A DNA stretch of 64,000 nt, from assembly GCF_900177675.1 (NCBI RefSeq), contig NZ_FXWM01000001.1:5031001-5095000 (forward strand), in the 5' to 3' direction. Origin of the DNA: Bacillus sp. OV166 (GTDB lineage: Bacteria > Bacillota > Bacilli > Bacillales > Cytobacillaceae). The notes beneath the pieces are model-generated. The model was not told where the DNA came from. It was given only the letters and a program-made list of their open reading frames with translations, and searched no databases. Both the position numbers and the translations under genes were made by a program. Positions 26,539-33,339 of this stretch are shown piece by piece; positions within the stretch are counted from its first letter, which is position 1, and each line of letters begins with the position of its first letter.

Positions 26539-27645
26539 TTATATTAAGGATTTTCGAATTAATGCTTGGACACCTTTTGGTACATAGGCAGCTACTTTTG
26601 CACCCGCCTCATTTACGGTAATCCAACCAAGTCCTGAGAAAACGATATCCGTTTTTGCTTCTTTCACAATAAATTCCTGTTTCACAAGCTCAGGAAAAGA
26701 TTCTAATTGTTCCATACGAGGCGGTGTCAGCATTTCCCCCACATGCTTTTCATAGAGTTCGTCCGCATTCTCGATTTTGGTCCTGTGAATATTCAATTCA
26801 TTGGAAACATAACAAACAAAGGATCTTCGGCCGCCACTAATATAATCAAAGCGGGCCAAGCCGCCAAAGAATAAGGTTTGTCCTTCATTCAATTGAAACA
26901 CTTTTGGCTTGATTTCTTTTTTGGGGGTGATAATTTTTAAATCCCTCTTATCAACAAAATGCGCCATTTGATGATGGTTGATAATACCTGGCGAATCAAT
27001 TAATGATTTTTCATCATCAAGTGGAATTTTGATAATATCCAACGTCGTTCCCGGAAAATGGGAGGTGGTAATAACATCGGATTCTCCTGTTACTTCTTTA
27101 ATGATTCGATTGATAAACGTAGATTTTCCAACATTAGTACACCCAACCACATAGACGTCTTTACCATTTCGGTGTTCATCAATGGCCGCCGCCGTTTCCT
27201 TAACAAATAAGCCTTTCGCAGCACTTACAAGGAATACATCTTCCGGCTTTAACCCTAGTTCTTTGGCTTCATGCTTCATCCAGTGAATTAGCTTACTATG
27301 CTTCACAGATTTAGGCAATAAATCCACCTTGTTTCCAACAAGAAGCACTTTATTGCTTCCTACAAAACGGTGTAAACCTGGAAGCCAGCTGCCATTAAAA
27401 TCAAAAATGTCAACAATCATCACGATTAAGGCATCTGACTTTCCCATTTCATTTAATATTTTTAAAAAATCATCGTCGGTTAAGCTAACATCCTGAACCT
27501 CATTATAGTGCTTAAGACGAAAACATCGCTGGCAAATAATCATTTCTTTTTCCAAGGCCGATGTTGGGGCGTATCCTAGTTCCTCTGGGTTTTCTGTTTG
27601 GACCTTTACTCCACAACCCATACAAATATGTTGATGTTCACTCAC
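26539..27645 (-). CDS. yqeH: Ribosome biogenesis GTPase YqeH
   Basis: Circularly permuted GTPase needed for 30S assembly. An N-terminal zinc finger (CMGCG and CQRC) precedes the GTPase motifs in permuted order: NKVDLLPK (G4), VSAAKG (G5), GCTNVGKST (G1), then DSPG (G3). 368 residues. GTG start 8 bases after GGAGG. It follows yqeG by 3 bp, as in B. subtilis. Confidence 0.96.
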   Translation of the reverse strand: MSEHQHICMGCGVKVQTENPEELGYAPTSALEKEMIICQRCFRLKHYNEVQDVSLTDDDFLKILNEMGKSDALIVMIVDIFDFNGSWLPGLHRFVGSNKVLLVGNKVDLLPKSVKHSKLIHWMKHEAKELGLKPEDVFLVSAAKGLFVKETAAAIDEHRNGKDVYVVGCTNVGKSTFINRIIKEVTGESDVITTSHFPGTTLDIIKIPLDDEKSLIDSPGIINHHQMAHFVDKRDLKIITPKKEIKPKVFQLNEGQTLFFGGLARFDYISGGRRSFVCYVSNELNIHRTKIENADELYEKHVGEMLTPPRMEQLESFPELVKQEFIVKEAKTDIVFSGLGWITVNEAGAKVAAYVPKGVQALIRKSLI

Positions 27646-27648
27646 ACA

Positions 27649-28164
27649 TTAATCCTCCCATTGAAGCATACCTTTTTTTCGAAACCAATTTAAAATTCTT
27701 CTCTCGGCAAAGCGGTTAAATTTTGTAAAAAATCCGTCAGTCTGAGCAACAGGGACAACCAGGATCGTATGAAAACCACCCCGGTTCCCGCCAAGTACAT
27801 CTGTCAGTAACTGATCTCCAATTACCACTGCCTCTTCTTTTCTAATTCCCATTTGTGAAATGGCCTTGTGAAAGGCAATGGCAAACGGCTTCCTAGCCCT
27901 AAAAATAAAGGGGATTTTTAAAGGATCAGAAAAGGCTTTGACACGTTCTTCATTATTATTAGAAACAATTGTCACGAGGATATTATGTTTTCTAATTTCA
28001 TCAAACCATTTGATTAATTGAGGAGTGGCGTAGGGGCGATCCCATTCCACTAACGTATTATCCAAATCAGTAATGATCCCCTTAATCCCTTTTGCATTCA
28101 ACTGTTCAGGGGATATATCAAGAATGCTTTTAACATGTTCATTCGGTAAAAATTGTTTTAGCAC
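27649..28164 (-). CDS. yqeG: YqeG family HAD phosphatase
   Basis: HAD-superfamily (IIIA) phosphatase, 171 residues. Motif I is ITDLDNTLVEWD, motif II includes IVSNNNE, and the Mg-binding motif IV is VIGDQLLTDVLGGN. GTG start with GAGGTG 8 bases upstream. First gene of the yqeG-to-yqeM run; the substrate is not evident from sequence, although related proteins act on phosphatidylglycerophosphate. Confidence 0.92.
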   Translation of the reverse strand: MLKQFLPNEHVKSILDISPEQLNAKGIKGIITDLDNTLVEWDRPYATPQLIKWFDEIRKHNILVTIVSNNNEERVKAFSDPLKIPFIFRARKPFAIAFHKAISQMGIRKEEAVVIGDQLLTDVLGGNRGGFHTILVVPVAQTDGFFTKFNRFAERRILNWFRKKGMLQWED

Positions 28165-28425
28165 TAAGCTTACACCTCATTGAATTCTAAATATAATCGT
28201 TCAATATTTTTTTCTTGTACAATCATAACCAATTTTAACCTTCGTTTCAAAGATTAAATGTAATTTGTTTATAGTCTTATTATTCATCAAAAACTGATAA
28301 TACATGATTTTAAAATATTATAGCTTTTTATAAGAGCGCCTAAATCTTTCTAAAATAGGATGAAATTAAAAAGATCAAAAAATATTTTTCGACAAAAATC
28401 TTCATTTCACACCTTTGTGGATAAA

Positions 28426-28434
28426 GTTATTAAC
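28426..28434 (-). promoter_or_regulatory. DnaA box 1 upstream of sda
   Basis: TTATCCACA on the minus strand, a perfect match to the DnaA box. Confidence 0.85.
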
Positions 28435-28490
28435 ATTATACCCATTGAATCATACACATTTCATCATTTTATAAACAAAGTAATCACAAG

Positions 28491-28499
28491 TTATCCACC
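28491..28499 (+). promoter_or_regulatory. DnaA box 2 upstream of sda
   Basis: TTATCCACC on the plus strand, 8 of 9 bases matching TTATCCACA. Confidence 0.8.
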
Positions 28500-28505
28500 A
28501 GAAGC

Positions 28506-28514
28506 TGTGGATAG
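28506..28514 (-). promoter_or_regulatory. DnaA box 3 upstream of sda
   Basis: CTATCCACA on the minus strand, 8 of 9 matches, facing box 2 and separated from it by 6 bases. Confidence 0.78.
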
Positions 28515-28515
28515 T

Positions 28516-28531
28516 TAGAACGATTGTTCTA
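28516..28531. promoter_or_regulatory. Inverted repeat in sda promoter
   Basis: TAGAAC-GATT-GTTCTA, a perfect 6-bp inverted repeat with 4-base spacer. The GAAC-N4-GTTC core resembles the Gram-positive LexA box but the flanks deviate. Confidence 0.5.
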
Positions 28532-28595
28532 TAGGAATAAATTTGGTAGATTTAGGGTACACCAATTGAACATACCATTTTATGCTTATGGTTCA

Positions 28596-28601
28596 TATAA
28601 T
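28596..28601 (+). promoter_or_regulatory. -10 element of sda
   Basis: TATAAT 38 bp before the GTG start of sda. The -35 region at the standard distance is weak, consistent with an activated promoter. Confidence 0.55.
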
Positions 28602-28638
28602 AGAACAATTTATTTTCAAATCGGAGGTGGATTCTGCC

Positions 28639-28779
28639 GTGCGGAAACTGTCAGATGAATTATTAATTGAGTCATATTTTAAAGCAAGAGAATTGAACTT
28701 AAGCCCTGATTTTATTGGACTTATTGAGTCAGAAATGCTCAGACGCTCCTTATACCATAAAATAAAAATTTCATCATAA
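28639..28779 (+). CDS. sda: Sporulation histidine kinase inhibitor Sda
   Basis: Checkpoint protein that binds KinA and blocks the sporulation phosphorelay when DNA replication is initiating or impaired. The 46-residue product RKLSDELLIESYFKARELN... matches the antiparallel helical-hairpin Sda family over its full length. The GTG start is placed 11 bases after GGAGG; an upstream extension of the open frame has no site. DnaA boxes upstream agree with the known DnaA control of sda in B. subtilis. Confidence 0.95.
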   Translation: MRKLSDELLIESYFKARELNLSPDFIGLIESEMLRRSLYHKIKISS

Positions 28780-28789
28780 AATTAGCAAT

Positions 28790-28814
28790 AGCTCTATAAG
28801 AGCTTTTCTTTTTG
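28790..28814 (+). terminator. Terminator of sda
   Basis: AGCTCT-ATA-AGAGCT followed by TTTCTTTTT. A second plus-strand hairpin (AGCCTCA / TGAGGCT, then GTTTTTTG) follows at 28818-28850. Confidence 0.85.
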
Positions 28815-28817
28815 TCT

Positions 28818-28850
28818 AGCCTCAAGACCAAGTCTCTGAGGCTGTTTTTT
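28818..28850 (+). terminator. Second terminator between sda and psd
   Basis: AGCCTCA / TGAGGCT stem followed by GTTTTTT on the plus strand, next to the psd stop. It backs up the sda terminator. Confidence 0.7.
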
Positions 28851-28851
28851 G

Positions 28852-29637
28852 TTACTGATTTCTCAAAACCCCAAGTTTTTCTCCAACCTTAATGTCCTTA
28901 GGGGTCTGAACGTTTGAATCCATTTGAAAAATATCTTTTTCGAATAATAGGACTACGGTCGAACCAAAACTAAAATAAGCCATTTCGCCGCCCTTCACTA
29001 ATTCTGATCCCTTGTGTGTGGTTTCAATTGAATTAACAAACATAGCCCCAACCTTTACGATTGCAACATGCCCATAATCCGTTTTCACTTCAGTTATAAC
29101 TCGATAATTCTTGGCGAGTGTTCTAACCCCATATTTTAGCCCCAGCTTATTGACTGGATATGATTTTGAACCAAGCGTCCATTGTTTGGTGACGATTCCA
29201 TTGACAGGGCTGTGAATACGATGATAATGACTTGGGCTTAAATAAAGGATCATGTATGTACCATTTAAATACTTGGCTAATAGTTGTGGATTTCCCAGCA
29301 TTTCTTCAATGGAATACGTCTTTCCTTTGACATGAATATCACTCGTCTCTTTAATCGGACCCACATCTTCGATAACCGCATCCACCGGACTGACAACTGA
29401 ATACTCACCTTTATCAATTTCTCTTGCATCCTTTTTCAATGTCCTGACGAATAAATCATGAAGAGTAGGATATTCTGACAAGCCCTTCTCCATTTCTTCT
29501 TGATTTAAATGATAAATCTTTGCAAAGGATGGTACCACGAAACGACTGACATGTGAACGAGCAAACCTTCTTAAGATTCCTGATGTCCACCTTCCATTTG
29601 TTAACTCAATCAATAGACGATAAAAGCCTTGGAACAT
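28852..29637 (-). CDS. psd: Phosphatidylserine decarboxylase
   Basis: Pyruvoyl-dependent enzyme that makes phosphatidylethanolamine. Family blocks: FFVRTLKKDAREI-like N-terminal segment, VVSPVDAVIEDVG, YLSPSHYHRIHSPVNG, and the self-cleavage site FSFGSTV, where the serine of the GST motif becomes the pyruvoyl group. 261 residues. It is divergent from pssA, which makes its substrate; in B. subtilis the two are in one operon. Confidence 0.96.
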   Translation of the reverse strand: MFQGFYRLLIELTNGRWTSGILRRFARSHVSRFVVPSFAKIYHLNQEEMEKGLSEYPTLHDLFVRTLKKDAREIDKGEYSVVSPVDAVIEDVGPIKETSDIHVKGKTYSIEEMLGNPQLLAKYLNGTYMILYLSPSHYHRIHSPVNGIVTKQWTLGSKSYPVNKLGLKYGVRTLAKNYRVITEVKTDYGHVAIVKVGAMFVNSIETTHKGSELVKGGEMAYFSFGSTVVLLFEKDIFQMDSNVQTPKDIKVGEKLGVLRNQ

Positions 29638-29766
29638 CTAACTACCCCCAAATAGTGTAAAAATACTCTTTACGAAAAGACATAAAAAGCTTAAACTTAA
29701 ATAATATAGAATGAATGAAAGAAATTAATTTACCTTCCGGCTTGTAAGAAAGGAGTGGTGTGGAGC

Positions 29767-30306
29767 ATGTTTTTATTAGACGTACTAGATCAAACAATAA
29801 AAAAACTCAAATCACAAACAGCTAATGTTATCACTTTAACAAACTTATCATTGGGCGGTTTTGCCATTGTATTCGGGCTTCATGGGAATTTAAGATTAAG
29901 CCTGCTGTTAATTTTTATTGCCGCATTGGCCGATCGTTTTGACGGCATGATTGCACGAAAATTTAATATTGAATCTGAGTTAGGAAAACAATTGGATTCC
30001 ATGAGTGATATTATATCATTTGGCGTGGCACCTGCACTATTACTATATCAAGGAATTTTACATGAATTTGGCGGACCGGGTTCATTTTTTACCGTTTTCT
30101 ACATCGGTTGTGGCGCCTTCAGATTAGCACGCTTCAATATAACGGAAAGCAATGGCTATTTTACTGGTCTACCAATTACAGCAGCAGGATGCTTGGCAAC
30201 CTTAAGCTTTTTAGCCATTCCCTATATCCCTTCCCAAACATTCTTATTTATCATCATCATTCTATCATTCCTAATGGTCAGTCCATTTAAACTGAAAAAA
30301 GTATAG
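29767..30306 (+). CDS. pssA: CDP-diacylglycerol-serine O-phosphatidyltransferase
   Basis: Makes phosphatidylserine from CDP-diacylglycerol and serine at the membrane. The CDP-alcohol phosphotransferase motif DG(x2)AR(x8)G(x3)D(x3)D is intact in RFDGMIARKFNIESELGKQL followed by DSMSD. Several membrane helices; 179 residues. ATG 29767 is chosen, 11 bases after AAGGAG; two GTG codons upstream lie too close to that site. Probably shares the divergent promoter region 29638-29766 with psd. Confidence 0.95.
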   Translation: MFLLDVLDQTIKKLKSQTANVITLTNLSLGGFAIVFGLHGNLRLSLLLIFIAALADRFDGMIARKFNIESELGKQLDSMSDIISFGVAPALLLYQGILHEFGGPGSFFTVFYIGCGAFRLARFNITESNGYFTGLPITAAGCLATLSFLAIPYIPSQTFLFIIIILSFLMVSPFKLKKV

Positions 30307-30317
30307 AAATAGCAAGA

Positions 30318-30352
30318 AAGCATCAACCCGTCCTTGGTTGATGCTTTTTTTA
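30318..30352 (+). terminator. Terminator of pssA
   Basis: AAGCATCAACC / GGTTGATGCTT stem followed by a T run. Confidence 0.92.
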
Positions 30353-30388
30353 TAGGTTGTGTTAAAGGTTATTATTGATTTTGGCACA

Positions 30389-30518
30389 TGTTGATTGGAG
30401 CGGAAGGCGCGAGACTCCTGCGGGAGGACGGGTCCGGGGAGACCCCGCAGGCGCTTAGCGCCGAGGAGGCTCCCCGGACCGCCCGCGGAAAGCGAAGCGC
30501 CTGGAGTGGAAATCAACA
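30389..30518 (+). repeat. 130-bp GC-rich dispersed repeat, copy 3
   Basis: Starts TGTTGATTGGAGCGGAAGG and ends GTGGAAATCAACA, with terminal inverted repeats and internal complementary blocks (GGTCCGGGGAG with CTCCCCGGACC). It lies between the pssA terminator and sigK. Confidence 0.93.
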
Positions 30519-30651
30519 GCCAAGTATACAGAGCCTTTTATAATAAAATTCCTACTTAAATAAAAAAGTTTTTGGACAGACACAATTTCCCTTTTCCTTC
30601 ATAGGAATTAATAATAGGCGAATAAGCCAAAAAAGACGGGGGTAGATGTGG

Positions 30652-31365
30652 ATGTCTGGAATCTTAACAGCTCTCGGATATTTAATGAAGGAATTCTTAT
30701 TTCTTGTTTCCTATGTAAAAAATAATGCCTTTCCTCAACCCCTATCTGCCGCAGAAGAAAGAAAATATCTTCGATTGATGGCAGAGGGAGATTCCCATGC
30801 GCGCAATATGTTAATTGAACACAACCTAAGATTGGTCGCGCATATAGTAAAAAAATTTGAAAACACTGGGGAGGATTCGGAAGATTTAATATCAATCGGA
30901 ACCATTGGGTTAATTAAAGCGATTGAGAGTTACTCCGAGGGGAAAGGAACAAAGCTCGCCACCTATGCCGCACGTTGTATTGAGAATGAAATTTTAATGC
31001 ATTTACGAGCTCTTAAGAAAACAAAAAAAGATGTTTCCTTGCATGATCCAATCGGTCAAGATAAGGAAGGAAACGAAATATCATTAATCGATGTGCTTAA
31101 ATCAGAATCAGAAGATGTGATTGATACGATTCAGCTGAACATGGAGCTGGAGAAAGTGAAAAAATATATTGAAGTGCTGGATGACCGAGAAAAGGAAGTA
31201 ATCATCGGGCGATTTGGTCTTGACCTACAAAAAGAAAAAACACAACGGGAGATTGCCAAAGAATTAGGAATATCACGAAGTTATGTTTCAAGGATTGAAA
31301 AACGTGCCTTAATGAAAATGTTCCATGAATTCTATCGAGCCGAAAAAGAGAAGAAGAAAAAATAG
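30652..31365 (+). CDS. sigK: Sporulation sigma factor SigK (intact gene)
   Basis: Late mother-cell sigma factor, made as pro-sigma-K. The N-terminal pro-sequence (SGILTALGYLMKEFLFLVSYVKNNAF) includes the membrane-associated segment removed by SpoIVFB. Region 2 (EHNLRLVAHIVKKFENTGED, LATYAARCIENEILMHLRAL) and region 4 (REIAKELGISRSYVSRIEKRAL) are complete. 237 residues from ATG 30652, which has GGGGG 9 bases upstream; ATG 30646 is too close to the site. No skin-type prophage interrupts the gene, so no recombination is needed for expression. Confidence 0.97.
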   Translation: MSGILTALGYLMKEFLFLVSYVKNNAFPQPLSAAEERKYLRLMAEGDSHARNMLIEHNLRLVAHIVKKFENTGEDSEDLISIGTIGLIKAIESYSEGKGTKLATYAARCIENEILMHLRALKKTKKDVSLHDPIGQDKEGNEISLIDVLKSESEDVIDTIQLNMELEKVKKYIEVLDDREKEVIIGRFGLDLQKEKTQREIAKELGISRSYVSRIEKRALMKMFHEFYRAEKEKKKK

Positions 31366-31404
31366 AAAAGCGGAAGCGTCCGTTTAGCGGCGCTGGAGCT
31401 AGAC
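31363..31404 (+). repeat. Short dispersed element, sigK copy
   Basis: AAAAGCGGAAGCGTCCGT...GGCGCTGGAGCTAGACAG directly after the sigK stop. A similar 40-bp sequence occurs in reverse orientation at about 44704-44748, and a short related piece at 49001-49035. Confidence 0.6.
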
Positions 31405-31447
31405 AGTTATCTTTGTTCCAAATTTTATATTTTTTACTTGTAACCTA

Positions 31448-31483
31448 AAAAAAACAGAGCTAATTATTTCAGCTCTGTTTTTC
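31448..31483. terminator. Bidirectional terminator sigK / lipoprotein
   Basis: ACAGAGCT / AGCTCTGT with A and T runs on either side, between convergent sigK and the lipoprotein gene; it overlaps the lipoprotein 3' end. Confidence 0.88.
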
Positions 31484-32432
31484 CATTTTGTAAAGGATTA
31501 TTCCACTTCATTCCACCATCAATAGATTCATATACATCATTCTTATAAGTAGTGAAGGCGATTTGGTTCGGATCTCTTGGATTAATCGATAAGTAAGTAA
31601 TTGGATTATCATAATCAAGGAATGGGAAAGCGATATTCTTTTGTTCTCCAGTTGCAGGATTGATTGTTTTTAATAGTACTTTTTCATTTTCCACACTTGA
31701 AAATAAAATTGAGTCTCCACTAAATGTAAGTGTCGTAACCATAAATGGATCTGTAATTTGCTTCATGGTGTTCCCATTGTCGGTCGAATAAAAAATACCA
31801 GACCTTGTCGACATCGCGATGATATTGCCATTTTTCGGATGAACCGCGATCATCCCAAATGAATCAGAGTTAAAATCCTTTAATGCACTTTTTTTCCACG
31901 TCGCTCCATTATCCAGAGAATAATTCACGCCTTGACCCAGTTTTCCATTAGGTTCTTCGTTAATTACATAAAGACCTTTTCCTGAAAAACTCGCACCTAC
32001 GAAATGGAAGAGCGACTGATCATAAAAGGATATTTTCTTGAGGGTTTGTCCTTTATCAACACTCTGAATTACACCGAGAGGGTCCTTAAGACCCGAACCT
32101 TTTTGAGGTTGACCGCTTGCGATAAAACCAGCACTTATAGCTTGAAAGCCAAAGTAATCATGTTGGTTCGTTGTTGTTTCATACCATTCAGAACCATTAT
32201 ACATTTTTAGACCGTCATCTGTAGCTACGTACAAAGCAAAATCATTTCCTGGATAGCCAATACCCAGAATTTGACCTACTTTTAATGATTTCGCCTGGAT
32301 AATATCAAAGTTTACTTTTGCTATCTTTTCCTGTTCTGGTTTCTGTTCTTGGCTTTTATTTGTGCAGCCTGAGGCCAAAATCAGCATGATTCCTGTCAAA
32401 ATAGCAAGATAGACTTTCATTGTAATCTTCAC
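31464..32432 (-). CDS. Lipoprotein with BNR/sortilin-like repeats
   Basis: 322-residue exported protein. A lipoprotein signal ends in the lipobox LASGC near residue 23, followed by a charged linker. The rest contains repeated beta-propeller-like segments of the BNR/sialidase kind (SVDKGQTLKKI, SLDNGATWKKS, STDNGNTMKQI, SIDGGMKW), so a propeller fold is likely; no catalytic function is evident. GTG start 7 bases after GGAGG. It is 35 bp downstream of an OmpR-type regulator and is probably co-transcribed with it. Confidence 0.85.
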   Translation of the reverse strand: MKITMKVYLAILTGIMLILASGCTNKSQEQKPEQEKIAKVNFDIIQAKSLKVGQILGIGYPGNDFALYVATDDGLKMYNGSEWYETTTNQHDYFGFQAISAGFIASGQPQKGSGLKDPLGVIQSVDKGQTLKKISFYDQSLFHFVGASFSGKGLYVINEEPNGKLGQGVNYSLDNGATWKKSALKDFNSDSFGMIAVHPKNGNIIAMSTRSGIFYSTDNGNTMKQITDPFMVTTLTFSGDSILFSSVENEKVLLKTINPATGEQKNIAFPFLDYDNPITYLSINPRDPNQIAFTTYKNDVYESIDGGMKWNNPLQNGKTELK

Positions 32433-32467
32433 TTTTTTCCCTCCATATTAAACTATGAGGTATTCAT

Positions 32468-33148
32468 TTATGAATCCTTATCCATCCACTTATACCCCAG
32501 TCCCCATACGGTTGTCAAATAATCGTCAACAGGAAATCCCGTTTTCCGTAATTTATCCCGTAAATTCCGAACATGGGAATCAATTGTCCGGTCTTCTGTT
32601 GGAGCCGCATAGCCCCATATCGTCCTCAATAGATGTTCCCTGGTAAACACTTTGTTATGATTCCTTAGTAAAAGCGCTAATAAAGAAAATTCCTTTGGTG
32701 TGACAGGTATATGCTGATTCTTGTATGAAACATCAAAAGAATCCTCGTTTAATGAAAGACCATTAAAGTCAATGAATGTTGGATGACCTGTTTGTCTTCT
32801 TAAGACAGCGTCGATACGGGCAGTTAACTCCTCTTCGTCGAAGGGTTTAGAAATATAATCATCAGCACCCATTTTTAGGCCTTTAACAATATCATTTTTT
32901 TCACTGCGAGCGGTTAGCATAATGATCGGGATGTCCCAGTTTTTTCGAATCTCCTTACATGCTTCCCACCCGTCCAAATCGGGCATCATAACATCTAACA
33001 AGATTATATCTGCTTTCTCCTTTTCCAAGTAACAAATTGCCTTGAGAGCGGAAGACATTTTAATGCATTTATACCCTTTGGGAGTTAAATAAAGAGAAAG
33101 TAAATCTAACATTCTTGTTTCATCATCAACGAGCAGTATTTTTTTCAC
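32468..33148 (-). CDS. OmpR/PhoB family response regulator (orphan)
   Basis: Two-component response regulator, 226 residues. The receiver domain has the acidic pair D8/D9, phospho-acceptor D52 (LLDVMMPD), T79 and K101; the C-terminal winged helix ends with IWGYAAPTEDRTIDSHVRNLR and GLGYKW. GTG 33148 with GAGG 6 bases upstream is preferred over an upstream in-frame ATG. No histidine kinase gene is adjacent: the next gene is the lipoprotein, so the partner kinase is encoded elsewhere or the regulator is orphaned. Confidence 0.93.
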   Translation of the reverse strand: MKKILLVDDETRMLDLLSLYLTPKGYKCIKMSSALKAICYLEKEKADIILLDVMMPDLDGWEACKEIRKNWDIPIIMLTARSEKNDIVKGLKMGADDYISKPFDEEELTARIDAVLRRQTGHPTFIDFNGLSLNEDSFDVSYKNQHIPVTPKEFSLLALLLRNHNKVFTREHLLRTIWGYAAPTEDRTIDSHVRNLRDKLRKTGFPVDDYLTTVWGLGYKWMDKDS

Positions 33149-33339
33149 TAGTTTCCTCTCCCGCATATTAAATCTTGGATTAAATTATACTACATACGGT
33201 TGAAAAACAAATTTGAAGATTAGGTGAATTTCTTTTTTATTCCCTTTTGCATTCCATCCTTCGGGAAGCGTAATGTATAGAATTTTTAGAAAAATAACTA
33301 TATAATAATGAAAGTACATAAATAAAGGAGGTATATTGA

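Larger units (their letters stand above)
28165..28638. promoter_or_regulatory. Divergent yqeG / sda intergenic region
   Basis: 474 bp, very AT-rich, without a plausible gene. It carries three DnaA-box-like 9-mers, an inverted repeat TAGAAC-GATT-GTTCTA and a -10 for sda; these are listed separately. The left part toward yqeG shows no firm promoter. Confidence 0.7.

Noticed and set aside
28516..28531. Confident LexA operator call
   Set aside because: Only the GAAC-N4-GTTC core matches; the outer bases and part of the spacer deviate, so it is kept as a possibility only.
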